From JBGOUJ01 sp041477005 (GTDB taxonomy: Bacteria > Acidobacteriota > Terriglobia > Bryobacterales > JACQDG01): a DNA stretch of 5,249 bases. A program made the translations under genes and the position numbers. The first letter of the stretch is position 1. The number at the start of each line of letters is the position of its first letter. The stretch spans positions 1-5,249 of the forward strand of contig JBGOUJ010000555.1 in assembly GCA_041477005.1 (NCBI GenBank), in the 5' to 3' direction. The notes under the pieces were generated by a model. It had not been told where the DNA came from, searched no databases, and was given only the letters and a program-made list of their open reading frames with translations. Of this stretch, positions 1 through 5,048 are shown in pieces.

Positions 1-309
1 CGCGCGGTCGGCCATATTCCCGACACGGCGCTGCCGGGGCAACCCGGCAACGTGGGTATCGCCGGGCACCGCGATACGTTCTTCCGGCCGTTGCGAAATA
101 TCCACCGGAACGACATCATCACGCTCACCACGTTGCGTGGCGAGTACCGCTACCGCGTCGTGTCCACCAAGGTGGTGAGTCCCTACGACGTCGCGGTATT
201 GAATCCCGACGGAAATGAGATCCTAACCCTGGTCACCTGTCATCCGTTCTACTTCGTCGGTTCTGCCCCCAACCGGTTCATAGTTCGGGCCGAAAGGGTC
301 ACAGGATAG
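1..309 (+). CDS. Sortase (class D/E-like), C-terminal part, cut by the window edge
   Basis: The frame is open from base 1 and gives the last 102 residues of a sortase, a membrane-anchored cysteine transpeptidase. All three catalytic elements are visible: His at residue 23 in a GHRD motif, Cys at residue 80 in TLVTCHP, and Arg at residue 92 in APNRFIV. The stretch AVGHIPDTALPGQPGN before the His is the usual strand leading to the active site in the class D/E group (the wording is typical of that group; no search was run). The N-terminal part, including any transmembrane anchor, lies outside the window, so a GTG at 52 is not the start. In Gram-negative phyla such sortases often act on a single dedicated substrate encoded nearby; none is visible here. 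The gene converges on the minus-strand creatininase-family gene. The family call is secure; class and substrate are not. Confidence 0.9.
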   Translation, partial: RAVGHIPDTALPGQPGNVGIAGHRDTFFRPLRNIHRNDIITLTTLRGEYRYRVVSTKVVSPYDVAVLNPDGNEILTLVTCHPFYFVGSAPNRFIVRAERVTG

Positions 310-411
310 AACAGAATCAAACAACTGGGGACGTCACGGGTTCTGCAACGCCGCCGACCAGGCAAGGAGCGATCAGGCGGGCCGCCGGCGCCCATCTTTG
401 CTGCAACAGGT

Positions 412-473
412 GTCGGCCGGGCGCCCAGGCGCGATCCCGAAGCCAATCTCCCGACCTGGGCCTGCCCGCCGAC
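412..473. terminator. Long imperfect hairpin between convergent genes, possible bidirectional terminator
   Basis: The arms 412-429 and 455-473 pair in three blocks: GTCGG with CCGAC, CGGGC with GCCCG, and GCCCAGG with CCTGGGC. One C is bulged on the left and CT on the right, giving 17 pairs around a 25-base loop (430-454). The element sits between the sortase stop (309) and the stop of the facing gene (482), where a shared terminator is expected. It lacks a T-run on either strand, so a classic intrinsic terminator is not proven. It could instead be a Rho-independent-like stall, an mRNA 3' end stabiliser or a dispersed palindromic repeat. The pairing is read directly from the sequence; the function is inferred. 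No coding sequence was recognised in the remainder of 310-481. Confidence 0.5.
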
Positions 474-481
474 GCGCCGCC

Positions 482-1327
482 TCAGTTGCCGGTGGAATTC
501 AGAAACCGCTTGATCTGATTGACGGCGTAATCGACCTTCATATCGAAGATCCGCTTGCCGAGTTCAGGAGTAGACGGGCGCGCGTCGCCGGTAATTCCGT
601 TGTTGATGCGCGATGCATTGGGATCGGGCCTCTGGCCGCGTCCGCCCGGCGGGTCGCCGACGGCGGTCTTGAGCAGCTCCTTCCGTACCCATCCTCTATC
701 GCCGCCCAGATAGAGCATCTCTGAAGTATCCATGACGCCGGCGTGTCCTCCTGATGGATAGCCGTTGCCGGCCAGCCATTTTTGGTAATCGCCCTGCGCC
801 TTTTCATACATCTCATCGCAGAAGAAGACATGGATTCTCTGGGACGAGTACTTCTCATCGAGTTTCTTTGCGACCTCACCGAGCTCCTTCTGGCCGCCTC
901 CGTGATCGCCCATCAGAAAGACGTTCTTGAACCCGCTCTGGATGAGCTGCTCGGCGACTTGCTCGTTCACCGCCGCGAACAGCGGGCCCGTCAGGCCGAG
1001 TGTTCCCGGCAGATCCGCGCTCGCCTGGTTTACCGAGAACGGCATCACCGGCGCCACGATCGCGTTACCGAGCTTCACAGCGATGGCCCGCGCGGTCTCG
1101 CGCGCCATCAAATTGTGGCCACCGTTCACGTTTTGCGGCCCGCGCTGCTCGGTGCCGCCGTTGTAGACGATGGCGTTGATCTTGCCTTCTTCATGGATGG
1201 CCTTTTTCACCTCGGCCCACGTCATCATGTCGAATTCGACGTTTGGTTGCCTCACAGATTGGGCGCAGAGGTACGCGGCAGAAGCGGTGAGCAGGAGGAT
1301 GCGAAGTTTCATAATGCGTATCATCAT
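482..1327 (-). CDS. Exported creatininase-family protein with altered metal-ligand motif
   Basis: The protein has 281 residues from the ATG at 1327, or 276 from an ATG at 1312. The second start gives a cleaner signal peptide (MKLRILLLTASAAYLCAQ); neither start has a Shine-Dalgarno sequence. An N-terminal hydrophobic segment ending near AYLCAQ predicts export. The creatininase amidohydrolase fold is shown by GGTEQRGPQ (57-65), GGHN (69-72), FLMGDHGGGQ (137-146) and GGHAGVMDTSEML (193-205), in the order found in creatininase and MftE/FAPy deformylase relatives. Compared with the classic EQHGPH, the second metal-binding His is Arg62. The usual bridging Asp is His71, and the Glu of HAGE is Val198; Glu60 and His142 remain. 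A signal-bearing subfamily with KHN and GDHGG motifs exists in Bacteroidota and Acidobacteriota, so this may be a functional variant. The substrate is unknown and creatinine hydrolysis should not be assumed. It is followed downstream by a convergent sortase gene. Confidence 0.85.
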   Translation of the reverse strand: MMIRIMKLRILLLTASAAYLCAQSVRQPNVEFDMMTWAEVKKAIHEEGKINAIVYNGGTEQRGPQNVNGGHNLMARETARAIAVKLGNAIVAPVMPFSVNQASADLPGTLGLTGPLFAAVNEQVAEQLIQSGFKNVFLMGDHGGGQKELGEVAKKLDEKYSSQRIHVFFCDEMYEKAQGDYQKWLAGNGYPSGGHAGVMDTSEMLYLGGDRGWVRKELLKTAVGDPPGGRGQRPDPNASRINNGITGDARPSTPELGKRIFDMKVDYAVNQIKRFLNSTGN

Positions 1328-1328
1328 A
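1323..1328 (-). promoter_or_regulatory. Possible -10 box (TATGAT) of the creatininase-family gene
   Basis: On the minus strand TATGAT matches five of six bases of the TATAAT consensus and lies 10 bases before the ATG at 1312. If it is used, transcription would begin only a few bases ahead of that ATG and the longer start at 1327 would be excluded. No good -35 is seen; TTGCA lies about 19 bases upstream. The box itself overlaps the ATG at 1327, so this is weak evidence. Confidence 0.25.
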
Positions 1329-1370
1329 GCAGCAGATTTTGGCGCCAGTGCAACGTGCCAGACCGGCCCC

Positions 1371-1424
1371 TACGATACCCCGATCATTCGGAATGCCACC
1401 ATCATTGACGGCGCCGGCTCGCCC
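1371..1424 (+). pseudogene. Relic of an amidohydrolase / N-acyl-D-amino-acid deacylase N-terminus
   Basis: The plus strand encodes YDTPIIRNATIIDGAGSP, which reads as the first beta-strand signature of metal-dependent amidohydrolases such as D-aminoacylase (general form: YD-x-x-IRNATIIDG-x-G-x-P). In intact enzymes it directly follows the signal peptide and is followed by about 500 further residues. Here the family match stops at 1424, exactly next to the stop codon of the minus-strand esterase (1425). The frame is open leftwards to an ATG at 1314 through a signal-peptide-like MRIIIAADFGASATC, but that start abuts the facing creatininase start, so a working gene is implausible. The likely reading is the remaining 5' end of a gene removed by a deletion. 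The motif is seen directly; the relic status is inferred. A chance match over 18 residues is possible but unlikely given its quality. Confidence 0.55.
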
Positions 1425-3437
1425 TTACCGCTTCCCTCTCCTTGTTTTCGCCGGCGGGGGCTCCGGGGCGACCCATGCCAGCAGCTCGGTCTCGCTCGCC
1501 CGGCCGGTCCGGACATCCGCCGAAGGTGAGCTGGCTTTCAACCAGTCGACAGGAAACTCCCCACCCGCGTTATGCAGCAAGAGCCTGCCTTGCGAGTCGA
1601 GCACCACCGCGGCGCGGAAATCCCCTGCCTTTCGCAGCCCGGGTATGAAGAATTTATCCAGATATTCCTGGTCCGTCTCCGCCGGGAACTGCGCCAGATC
1701 GGCCGCCAGATTCACGCCCTGGCCCGCGAGCGCCCTGGCAAAACAGCTCCAGACGCCGCCCATCTCCAGGCCGACCAAGTTCACCGCCGGGGCCTTCGTG
1801 CGTCCCTGCAAATAAGCAAGCGCCGTCAAGATGTCCTGCACCCGGTTGGCATCGTCGGTCTGATTGAACACCGTAAAGTCACGGGCACTGCGCTTCCGTG
1901 GCGCCTGGGCGCCGCCTGTCTGAAATGCATCGATCCCCAACACCACACCACCGCGATTCAGGATCCCTTTGACCAGCCCGTTCGCATCTTCCGCAGACCT
2001 GCGAAGCCATGCCACCCCATCCGGATGCACCACCAAAGTCGGCGCCACCTCCGGGTTGGGCTTTCCAGGCGCCAGCCACATCGCCGGTACGTGGTCACCC
2101 ATGCCGCGGCGGCCGAGCAACAACATTTCTCCCGCAGCCGGCGCGCCTTGCTTTTCACAGATCACATCGCCCGCAGCCGGCTTCGACGCCATTATCGAAA
2201 AGGCCAGCCGCTCGCGAAATGCCTCCCGCGCTCGCGTCAGGCTTTCCGCGTCCCGCGGTCTCAACTGCTCGATGCCGCGTTTCGCATCCGCTATCAGGTT
2301 GGCGATCAACTGCTCGTGCGTAACGGCGTTAGCCGGGCGCTGCCGGCCATAGAGCGCCAGCACGTCCTGTATCTGCTCCACCTGATATCTGGTTTCGGTG
2401 ACCGGCCCGGTCGCCCCCAACAGCTTCGCGCCAAAAAATGTGTACACCGCCTCGCGGCTCTGTTTGTTGTAGTTGTGCACCGAATCGACATGAACATTCT
2501 CCACGTTTTGTTCCGCGCCCAGCAGCCGGTAAATACTCTGAATGGCCGGGAACTCTTCGTTCGGCGTATGGCGGGTCCAGTCCCCGCTGGCCGAAACCAG
2601 CAACAAGGGCCGGGGCGCCATCATCGCGCCGAACATCATGTTGTTCGCTCGCAGCCGCAGGTTCGCCGCCTCCTCGCAGTTGTCGCCTTGCATGTATGCC
2701 GAGATCATGTTCACCGGCGCGGCTGCTTTGATGCGGTCCTCGACCGCCATCAGCAGAAACGTCTGCGTCCCGCCTCCCGACGCCCCGGTCGCGGCAATGC
2801 GGCTCGCGTCCACATCAGGCAGCGAGGTCAAGAAATCCACGGCCCGGATGCTGTCCCAAAGCTGCATCCCCATCGCGCTGATGCTCCACAAGCTTTCCCG
2901 TGGCCCTGCGAACCGCGGCGCACGATCTCCGTGTGGCGCCTGCGTGGTGTCGTTGTAGCCGATCATGTCGTAGGTGAAGACCACAAATCCCTGTCTCGCC
3001 AGGTTGATGCAACGCCCCGGCACCGACGCCAGCGGCTGATTTTCCAGCCGTCCATACGCCCAATGCCCGTGTGGCGAAGCCACGCCGGGAAAGGGTCCCT
3101 GCTTTCCCCGAGGCCGATACAGATTGCCGCCCAGGTAAAAGCCGGGGTAAGTTTCGAGCAGCACTTTCTCAATCGAGTACCCGTCGCGCTCCAGCCTGCC
3201 GTATACTTCCGCGTGTACCGGGGCCTTCTCCGGCATGGGCAGCAACCCGGCGCTCGATAAGATCTGCTTCCTCAGGAAAGCAGCCCGCTCGAGCCAGGCC
3301 TCGCGAGTGGTAAACACCGGCATCTGAACATGGGTGTTGTAGTCGGGCGTGTAGGTGTTCCGTGTGTCCTGCTCGGGAATCTCCGCAGCGGACATCGCCA
3401 GGCCAAGGAGTGCGAACAGCGCGATTATTCTCTTCAT
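1425..3437 (-). CDS. Exported alpha/beta-hydrolase, acetylxylan-esterase/dienelactone-hydrolase type
   Basis: The 670-residue protein starts at the ATG at 3437, chosen because it gives a clear signal peptide (MKRIIALFALLGLAMSAAE, cleavage near residue 18). A longer frame opens at 3488 but adds an arginine-rich segment before the signal. Residues about 75-340 form an alpha/beta-hydrolase domain: an oxyanion-side SPHGHW motif (121-126), YDMIGYNDT (156-163), nucleophile Ser220 in GASGGG, probable acid Asp286 in SASGDW and His321 in DSVHNYN. This order fits secreted carbohydrate esterases (acetyl xylan esterase) and dienelactone hydrolases common in Acidobacteriota and Planctomycetota. Residues about 410-630 look like a second, degraded hydrolase domain with VVHPDG, GIDAFQTGG and GLEMGG, the last having Glu558 where a nucleophile would be. 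The tail is basic (KTRRGKR). A role in plant or microbial polysaccharide or ester degradation is inferred; the substrate cannot be read from the sequence. It precedes the creatininase-family gene on the same strand by 97 bases. Confidence 0.85.
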   Translation of the reverse strand: MKRIIALFALLGLAMSAAEIPEQDTRNTYTPDYNTHVQMPVFTTREAWLERAAFLRKQILSSAGLLPMPEKAPVHAEVYGRLERDGYSIEKVLLETYPGFYLGGNLYRPRGKQGPFPGVASPHGHWAYGRLENQPLASVPGRCINLARQGFVVFTYDMIGYNDTTQAPHGDRAPRFAGPRESLWSISAMGMQLWDSIRAVDFLTSLPDVDASRIAATGASGGGTQTFLLMAVEDRIKAAAPVNMISAYMQGDNCEEAANLRLRANNMMFGAMMAPRPLLLVSASGDWTRHTPNEEFPAIQSIYRLLGAEQNVENVHVDSVHNYNKQSREAVYTFFGAKLLGATGPVTETRYQVEQIQDVLALYGRQRPANAVTHEQLIANLIADAKRGIEQLRPRDAESLTRAREAFRERLAFSIMASKPAAGDVICEKQGAPAAGEMLLLGRRGMGDHVPAMWLAPGKPNPEVAPTLVVHPDGVAWLRRSAEDANGLVKGILNRGGVVLGIDAFQTGGAQAPRKRSARDFTVFNQTDDANRVQDILTALAYLQGRTKAPAVNLVGLEMGGVWSCFARALAGQGVNLAADLAQFPAETDQEYLDKFFIPGLRKAGDFRAAVVLDSQGRLLLHNAGGEFPVDWLKASSPSADVRTGRASETELLAWVAPEPPPAKTRRGKR

Positions 3438-3445
3438 AGTTGCGC

Positions 3446-3454
3446 ATTCTAGCA
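3446..3454 (-). promoter_or_regulatory. Extended -10 box of the hydrolase gene (TGCTAGAAT)
   Basis: On the minus strand TGCTAGAAT combines the TGn extension with TAGAAT (five of six bases of the consensus). Only 8 bases separate it from the ATG at 3437, so transcription from it would leave a leader of about 1-3 bases. This agrees with the absence of any Shine-Dalgarno sequence before that ATG. The expected -35 position (about 3469-3474) has no TTGACA match and lies within a palindrome. Confidence 0.4.
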
Positions 3455-3466
3455 CGCTTCGCCGAA

Positions 3467-3480
3467 CAGCCGGCCGGCTG
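3467..3480. promoter_or_regulatory. Perfect 14-bp palindrome, possible operator
   Basis: CAGCCGGCCGGCTG reads identically on both strands. It covers the place where a -35 box would stand relative to the TGCTAGAAT box, so a dimeric regulator bound here could control the hydrolase gene. In a GC-rich genome such palindromes can arise by chance, and no second copy was noticed in the window. Confidence 0.3.
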
Positions 3481-3591
3481 CAGCTCAATGGCGCGCCCTT
3501 TCGATTGGGGTGTCCGTAGCCAGCGGGCGCCGCACTATACGTTCACTTTGTCGCAGTCGACGCCTCCGCAGTTCCTTGGTTTCATAAGGAC

Positions 3592-3620
3592 TTGACTGGG
3601 CGAAAGGGTATGGGCAGAAT
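3592..3620 (+). promoter_or_regulatory. Probable sigma70-type promoter of the nucleotidyltransferase-HepT pair
   Basis: TTGACT (3592-3597, five of six) and CAGAAT (3615-3620, four of six) are separated by the ideal 17 bases. The -10 box ends 7 bases before the ATG at 3628, so the transcript would begin at or next to the start codon. This helps decide the gene start: possible starts at 3592 and 3610 would lie inside the promoter. The match is from inspection only. Confidence 0.4.
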
Positions 3621-3627
3621 AAAAGTC

Positions 3628-3933
3628 ATGGACCGCGACCAGGTCGTAGGTGCCTTGAGGGCGCACGAACAGGAGCTCCGCGCCGCCGGTGTGGTGAGTG
3701 TGTCCCTGCTTGGCTCGGTGGCGCGCGGCGAGAATCCCACGCACGATGTCGATGTGGTTGTACGCCTGGGAAAGAATTTCTCGAAACCCGGCCTCGACTA
3801 CATCAGCCGCCTGGACGCTATTGAACACCGGTTGTCTGAAATTCTCGGCTGCAAGGTCGAGGTGGTTGAAGAACCAGTGCGCAAAGAGCGCTTCCAAAGA
3901 GAGATCGACAGGGACCGCGCCCTTGCCTTCTGA
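3628..3933 (+). CDS. mntA: MntA-type minimal nucleotidyltransferase, probable antitoxin
   Basis: The protein has 101 residues from the ATG at 3628, giving MDRDQVVGALRAHEQELRA, the normal opening of the family. Alternatives at 3610 (ATG) and 3592 (TTG) are open but overlap the presumed promoter and have badly spaced ribosome sites. The polymerase-beta-like core is shown by LLGSVARGE (27-35), the GS motif, and by the acidic pair Asp40 and Asp42 in HDVDVVV. The third acidic position is Glu78 (KVEVV) rather than the usual Asp. The ending KERFQREIDRDRALAF is typical of the group. In characterised MntA-HepT systems this enzyme transfers AMP to a Tyr next to the HEPN active site and so silences the RNase toxin. 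It overlaps the downstream HEPN gene by 11 bases, as such pairs do. Here the partner toxin appears broken, so this may be an orphan antitoxin. Family call secure; activity inferred. Confidence 0.88.
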   Translation: MDRDQVVGALRAHEQELRAAGVVSVSLLGSVARGENPTHDVDVVVRLGKNFSKPGLDYISRLDAIEHRLSEILGCKVEVVEEPVRKERFQREIDRDRALAF

Positions 3934-4273
3934 CAAGCCCGCCCGGCGCCTCGAAGACATTATCGAAAACGCACAAGCCATCCAGCGTTACATCGCCGGG
4001 ATGGATCTGGCGGCGTTCGAGAAAGACCGAAGGACCTGCGATGCCGTAGAGCGTTGCATGGAACCCATCAGCGAGGCGGCGGCCAAGCTGGGCGACCTGG
4101 CTCCAGTTATCAGGCCGGATCCTGCGCTCCTTGGCGATGCGATACACATTTACGCTTTCCGGTCCGTGGCCGCCCAGCCACAGGCCGATCAGGTCACGGC
4201 GTCCCTGCGAATTTATCGCTGTTGTGACGCAAACATGCTTACCTTAGGGGCGGTTTACCAGGAGCGAGAGTAA
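3923..4273 (+). CDS. hepT: HepT-like HEPN (DUF86) protein with lost active site and replaced C-terminus; probable pseudogene
   Basis: The best start is the TTG at 3923, giving MPSDKPARRLEDIIENAQAI, the standard N-terminus of this HepT subfamily, and an 11-base overlap with the antitoxin gene. An ATG at 3698 in the same frame lies inside the antitoxin gene and is not credible. Residues 1-62 follow the family closely, including RTCDAVERCMEPISEAAAKLGDLAP in form (38-61). After that the family expects a PWRDIR-x-LGN-x-x-RH-x-Y segment; here it reads PDPALLGDAIHIY (66-77). The catalytic Arg is gone, while His75 and Tyr77 may be what is left of H-x-Y. The neighbouring frame reads ILRSL at this place, which suggests small compensating frameshifts. 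Residues 78-116 show no HEPN similarity, and their opposite strand reads as a transposase. The RNase toxin is therefore probably inactive. The open frame is real; the inactivation is inferred. Confidence 0.75.
   Translation: MPSDKPARRLEDIIENAQAIQRYIAGMDLAAFEKDRRTCDAVERCMEPISEAAAKLGDLAPVIRPDPALLGDAIHIYAFRSVAAQPQADQVTASLRIYRCCDANMLTLGAVYQERE
4142..4243 (-). mobile_element. Remnant of an IS256/Mutator-family transposase
   Basis: The minus strand, read from 4243 downwards, encodes a stretch with KHVCVTTAINSQG followed by GRRDLIGLWLG and GPES. It matches the order of the conserved central part of IS256-type transposases, where a KAVYVAIGVD-like strand with a catalytic Asp just before it leads into GRRDVLGLWVG and ESAKFW. 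Only about 34 codons remain and no terminal inverted repeat was recognised. The fragment begins directly after the stop codon of the minus-strand HEPN gene (4244-4246) and ends where similarity to HepT begins on the other strand (about 4150). It probably marks an insertion followed by a deletion. Family assignment is from motif memory, not from a search. Confidence 0.5.
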
Positions 4274-4714
4274 GTAGTCTTGCGCAATCTTTTCTGCTCG
4301 GATACCATGCCATTTCTTGAAAGCTGCAGTCGCCAGCTTGATCTGGCTAAACGCCTGAGTGCGCGACCATTTTTGAGAGTTGTCGTAGTCCGCCGTGTGA
4401 CGATATTGCTGCAATTGTACGAAGGCATTGGCAACCATCCTCAGGTCTTTCACAACCTCCGGATTTCCGCCCGAGGACGCTGATCCAGCCGCCTTTTGAG
4501 AGGCCGCCTTCATCTTGCCGTGCTCGAAGGCCCGGGCGAGGCTGGCACGCTGGTCGTTCCTTCTCCAGTTCGCAACGGCCTCCGATATCAGCAGGTGAAA
4601 GAGGGCATAGTACGCGGTTGACACCGCTCGCCGCAAACTCGCTTGTTTTGGCTTCTTTTTCTCTCGGCGTGCCAGATGGTATGCTTGCTCGAGCAGATCA
4701 TCAGCAAACGCCAT
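4244..4714 (-). CDS. HEPN-domain protein, second gene of an uncharacterised two-gene unit
   Basis: The protein has 156 residues from the ATG at 4714, giving MAFADDLLEQAYHLARRE. A GTG at 4726 adds four residues and has a better-placed GAGG upstream, so it is a serious alternative. The HEPN fold is indicated by the helical segment LRRAVSTAYYALFHLLISEA (27-46, with the YYALFH signature), and by a later helix LQQYRHTADYD (101-111), whose R-H-x-A-D-Y resembles the catalytic Arg-containing helix of COG1895-like HEPN proteins. A lysine- and serine-rich loop (about 68-86) separates them. HEPN proteins are mostly RNases acting as toxins or as defence effectors. The gene begins 2 bases after the stop of the preceding small gene, which suggests translational coupling and a toxin-antitoxin-like pair. 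It is a different HEPN branch from the HepT gene facing it. Fold call good; toxin role inferred. Confidence 0.8.
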   Translation of the reverse strand: MAFADDLLEQAYHLARREKKKPKQASLRRAVSTAYYALFHLLISEAVANWRRNDQRASLARAFEHGKMKAASQKAAGSASSGGNPEVVKDLRMVANAFVQLQQYRHTADYDNSQKWSRTQAFSQIKLATAAFKKWHGIRAEKIAQDYLLSLLVNRP

Positions 4715-4716
4715 CG

Positions 4717-5034
4717 CTAGGCCCACGCTTCCTCACGGAGGCTTGCCTGTTCGGACTGGCTTCGGAAGTCGAAATACGGAAGAAGACCCAACTCACCCAA
4801 GTTTAGCTCCTCGACCAGCCGAGATGCCACACGGTTGGTGACCTCTCCCAGCCTCTTTTCGCGGCTTGCTTCATCTGACAACAGGATCCGGAAGAAAATG
4901 GACCACTCACCGCTCCAATCGGAATCGATGTTGTAACGAATGCGCACCACCTCCGGGGCCAGCTTCTGCGCGATTGCATCCACGCGCCTGGCAATCTCCG
5001 GTTGTTTCACAACGCCTGAAGGGACCCGCCCCAT
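4717..5034 (-). CDS. Conserved-looking small protein of unknown function, partner of the HEPN gene
   Basis: The protein has 105 residues from the ATG at 5034, which has AGGAGG 8 bases upstream. The ATG at 5040 (two residues longer) is served by the same purine-rich block at 5 bases via GAGG. The sequence is soluble and mixed alpha/beta: an N-terminal helix (VVKQPEIARRVDAIAQKLAP), then RIRYNIDSDWSGEW (31-44) leading to a strand IFFRILLSDEAS, a helix (EVTNRVASRLVEEL) and a C-terminal GLLPYFDFRSQSEQA (83-97). It has no GS-x10-DxD motif, so it is not a recognisable minimal nucleotidyltransferase. I recall similar short proteins beside HEPN genes but cannot name a family. Its position directly upstream of the HEPN gene suggests an antitoxin or a partner subunit. 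The frame stays open upstream to the window edge, so a longer protein is not excluded. Confidence 0.7.
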   Translation of the reverse strand: MGRVPSGVVKQPEIARRVDAIAQKLAPEVVRIRYNIDSDWSGEWSIFFRILLSDEASREKRLGEVTNRVASRLVEELNLGELGLLPYFDFRSQSEQASLREEAWA

Positions 5035-5042
5035 GGCCATTT

Positions 5043-5048
5043 CCTCCT
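5043..5048 (-). promoter_or_regulatory. Strong Shine-Dalgarno sequence (AGGAGG) that sets the start of the small gene
   Basis: On the minus strand AGGAGG stands 8 bases before the ATG at 5034 and 2 bases before the ATG at 5040. It is the only clear anti-16S match before any gene in this window. It argues that translation starts here rather than at GTG or ATG codons further upstream (5181, 5112). Confidence 0.6.

Noticed and set aside
1572..3260. Long plus-strand open frame (562 codons) antisense to the hydrolase gene
   Set aside because: It is rich in Arg, His and Pro with no recognisable motif and mirrors a minus-strand gene with signal peptide and full catalytic triad; it is a GC-driven shadow.
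3438..3488. Seventeen-residue N-terminal extension of the hydrolase from 3488
   Set aside because: It puts an Arg/Cys-containing segment before a standard signal peptide, has no ribosome site, and would cover the -10 box and palindrome.
3476..3530. tRNA-like stretch (GCAGCTCAATGG resembling a D-arm)
   Set aside because: No acceptor stem, anticodon arm or TTCGA-type T-loop could be paired around it.
3698..3922. Upstream ATG (3698) as start of the HepT-like gene
   Set aside because: It would place 75 residues of unrelated composition inside the nucleotidyltransferase gene; the TTG at 3923 restores the normal family N-terminus.
3535..3981. Minus-strand open frame opposite the nucleotidyltransferase
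   Set aside because: The plus strand carries clear GSVARG and DVD motifs in correct spacing; the minus frame shows no family features.
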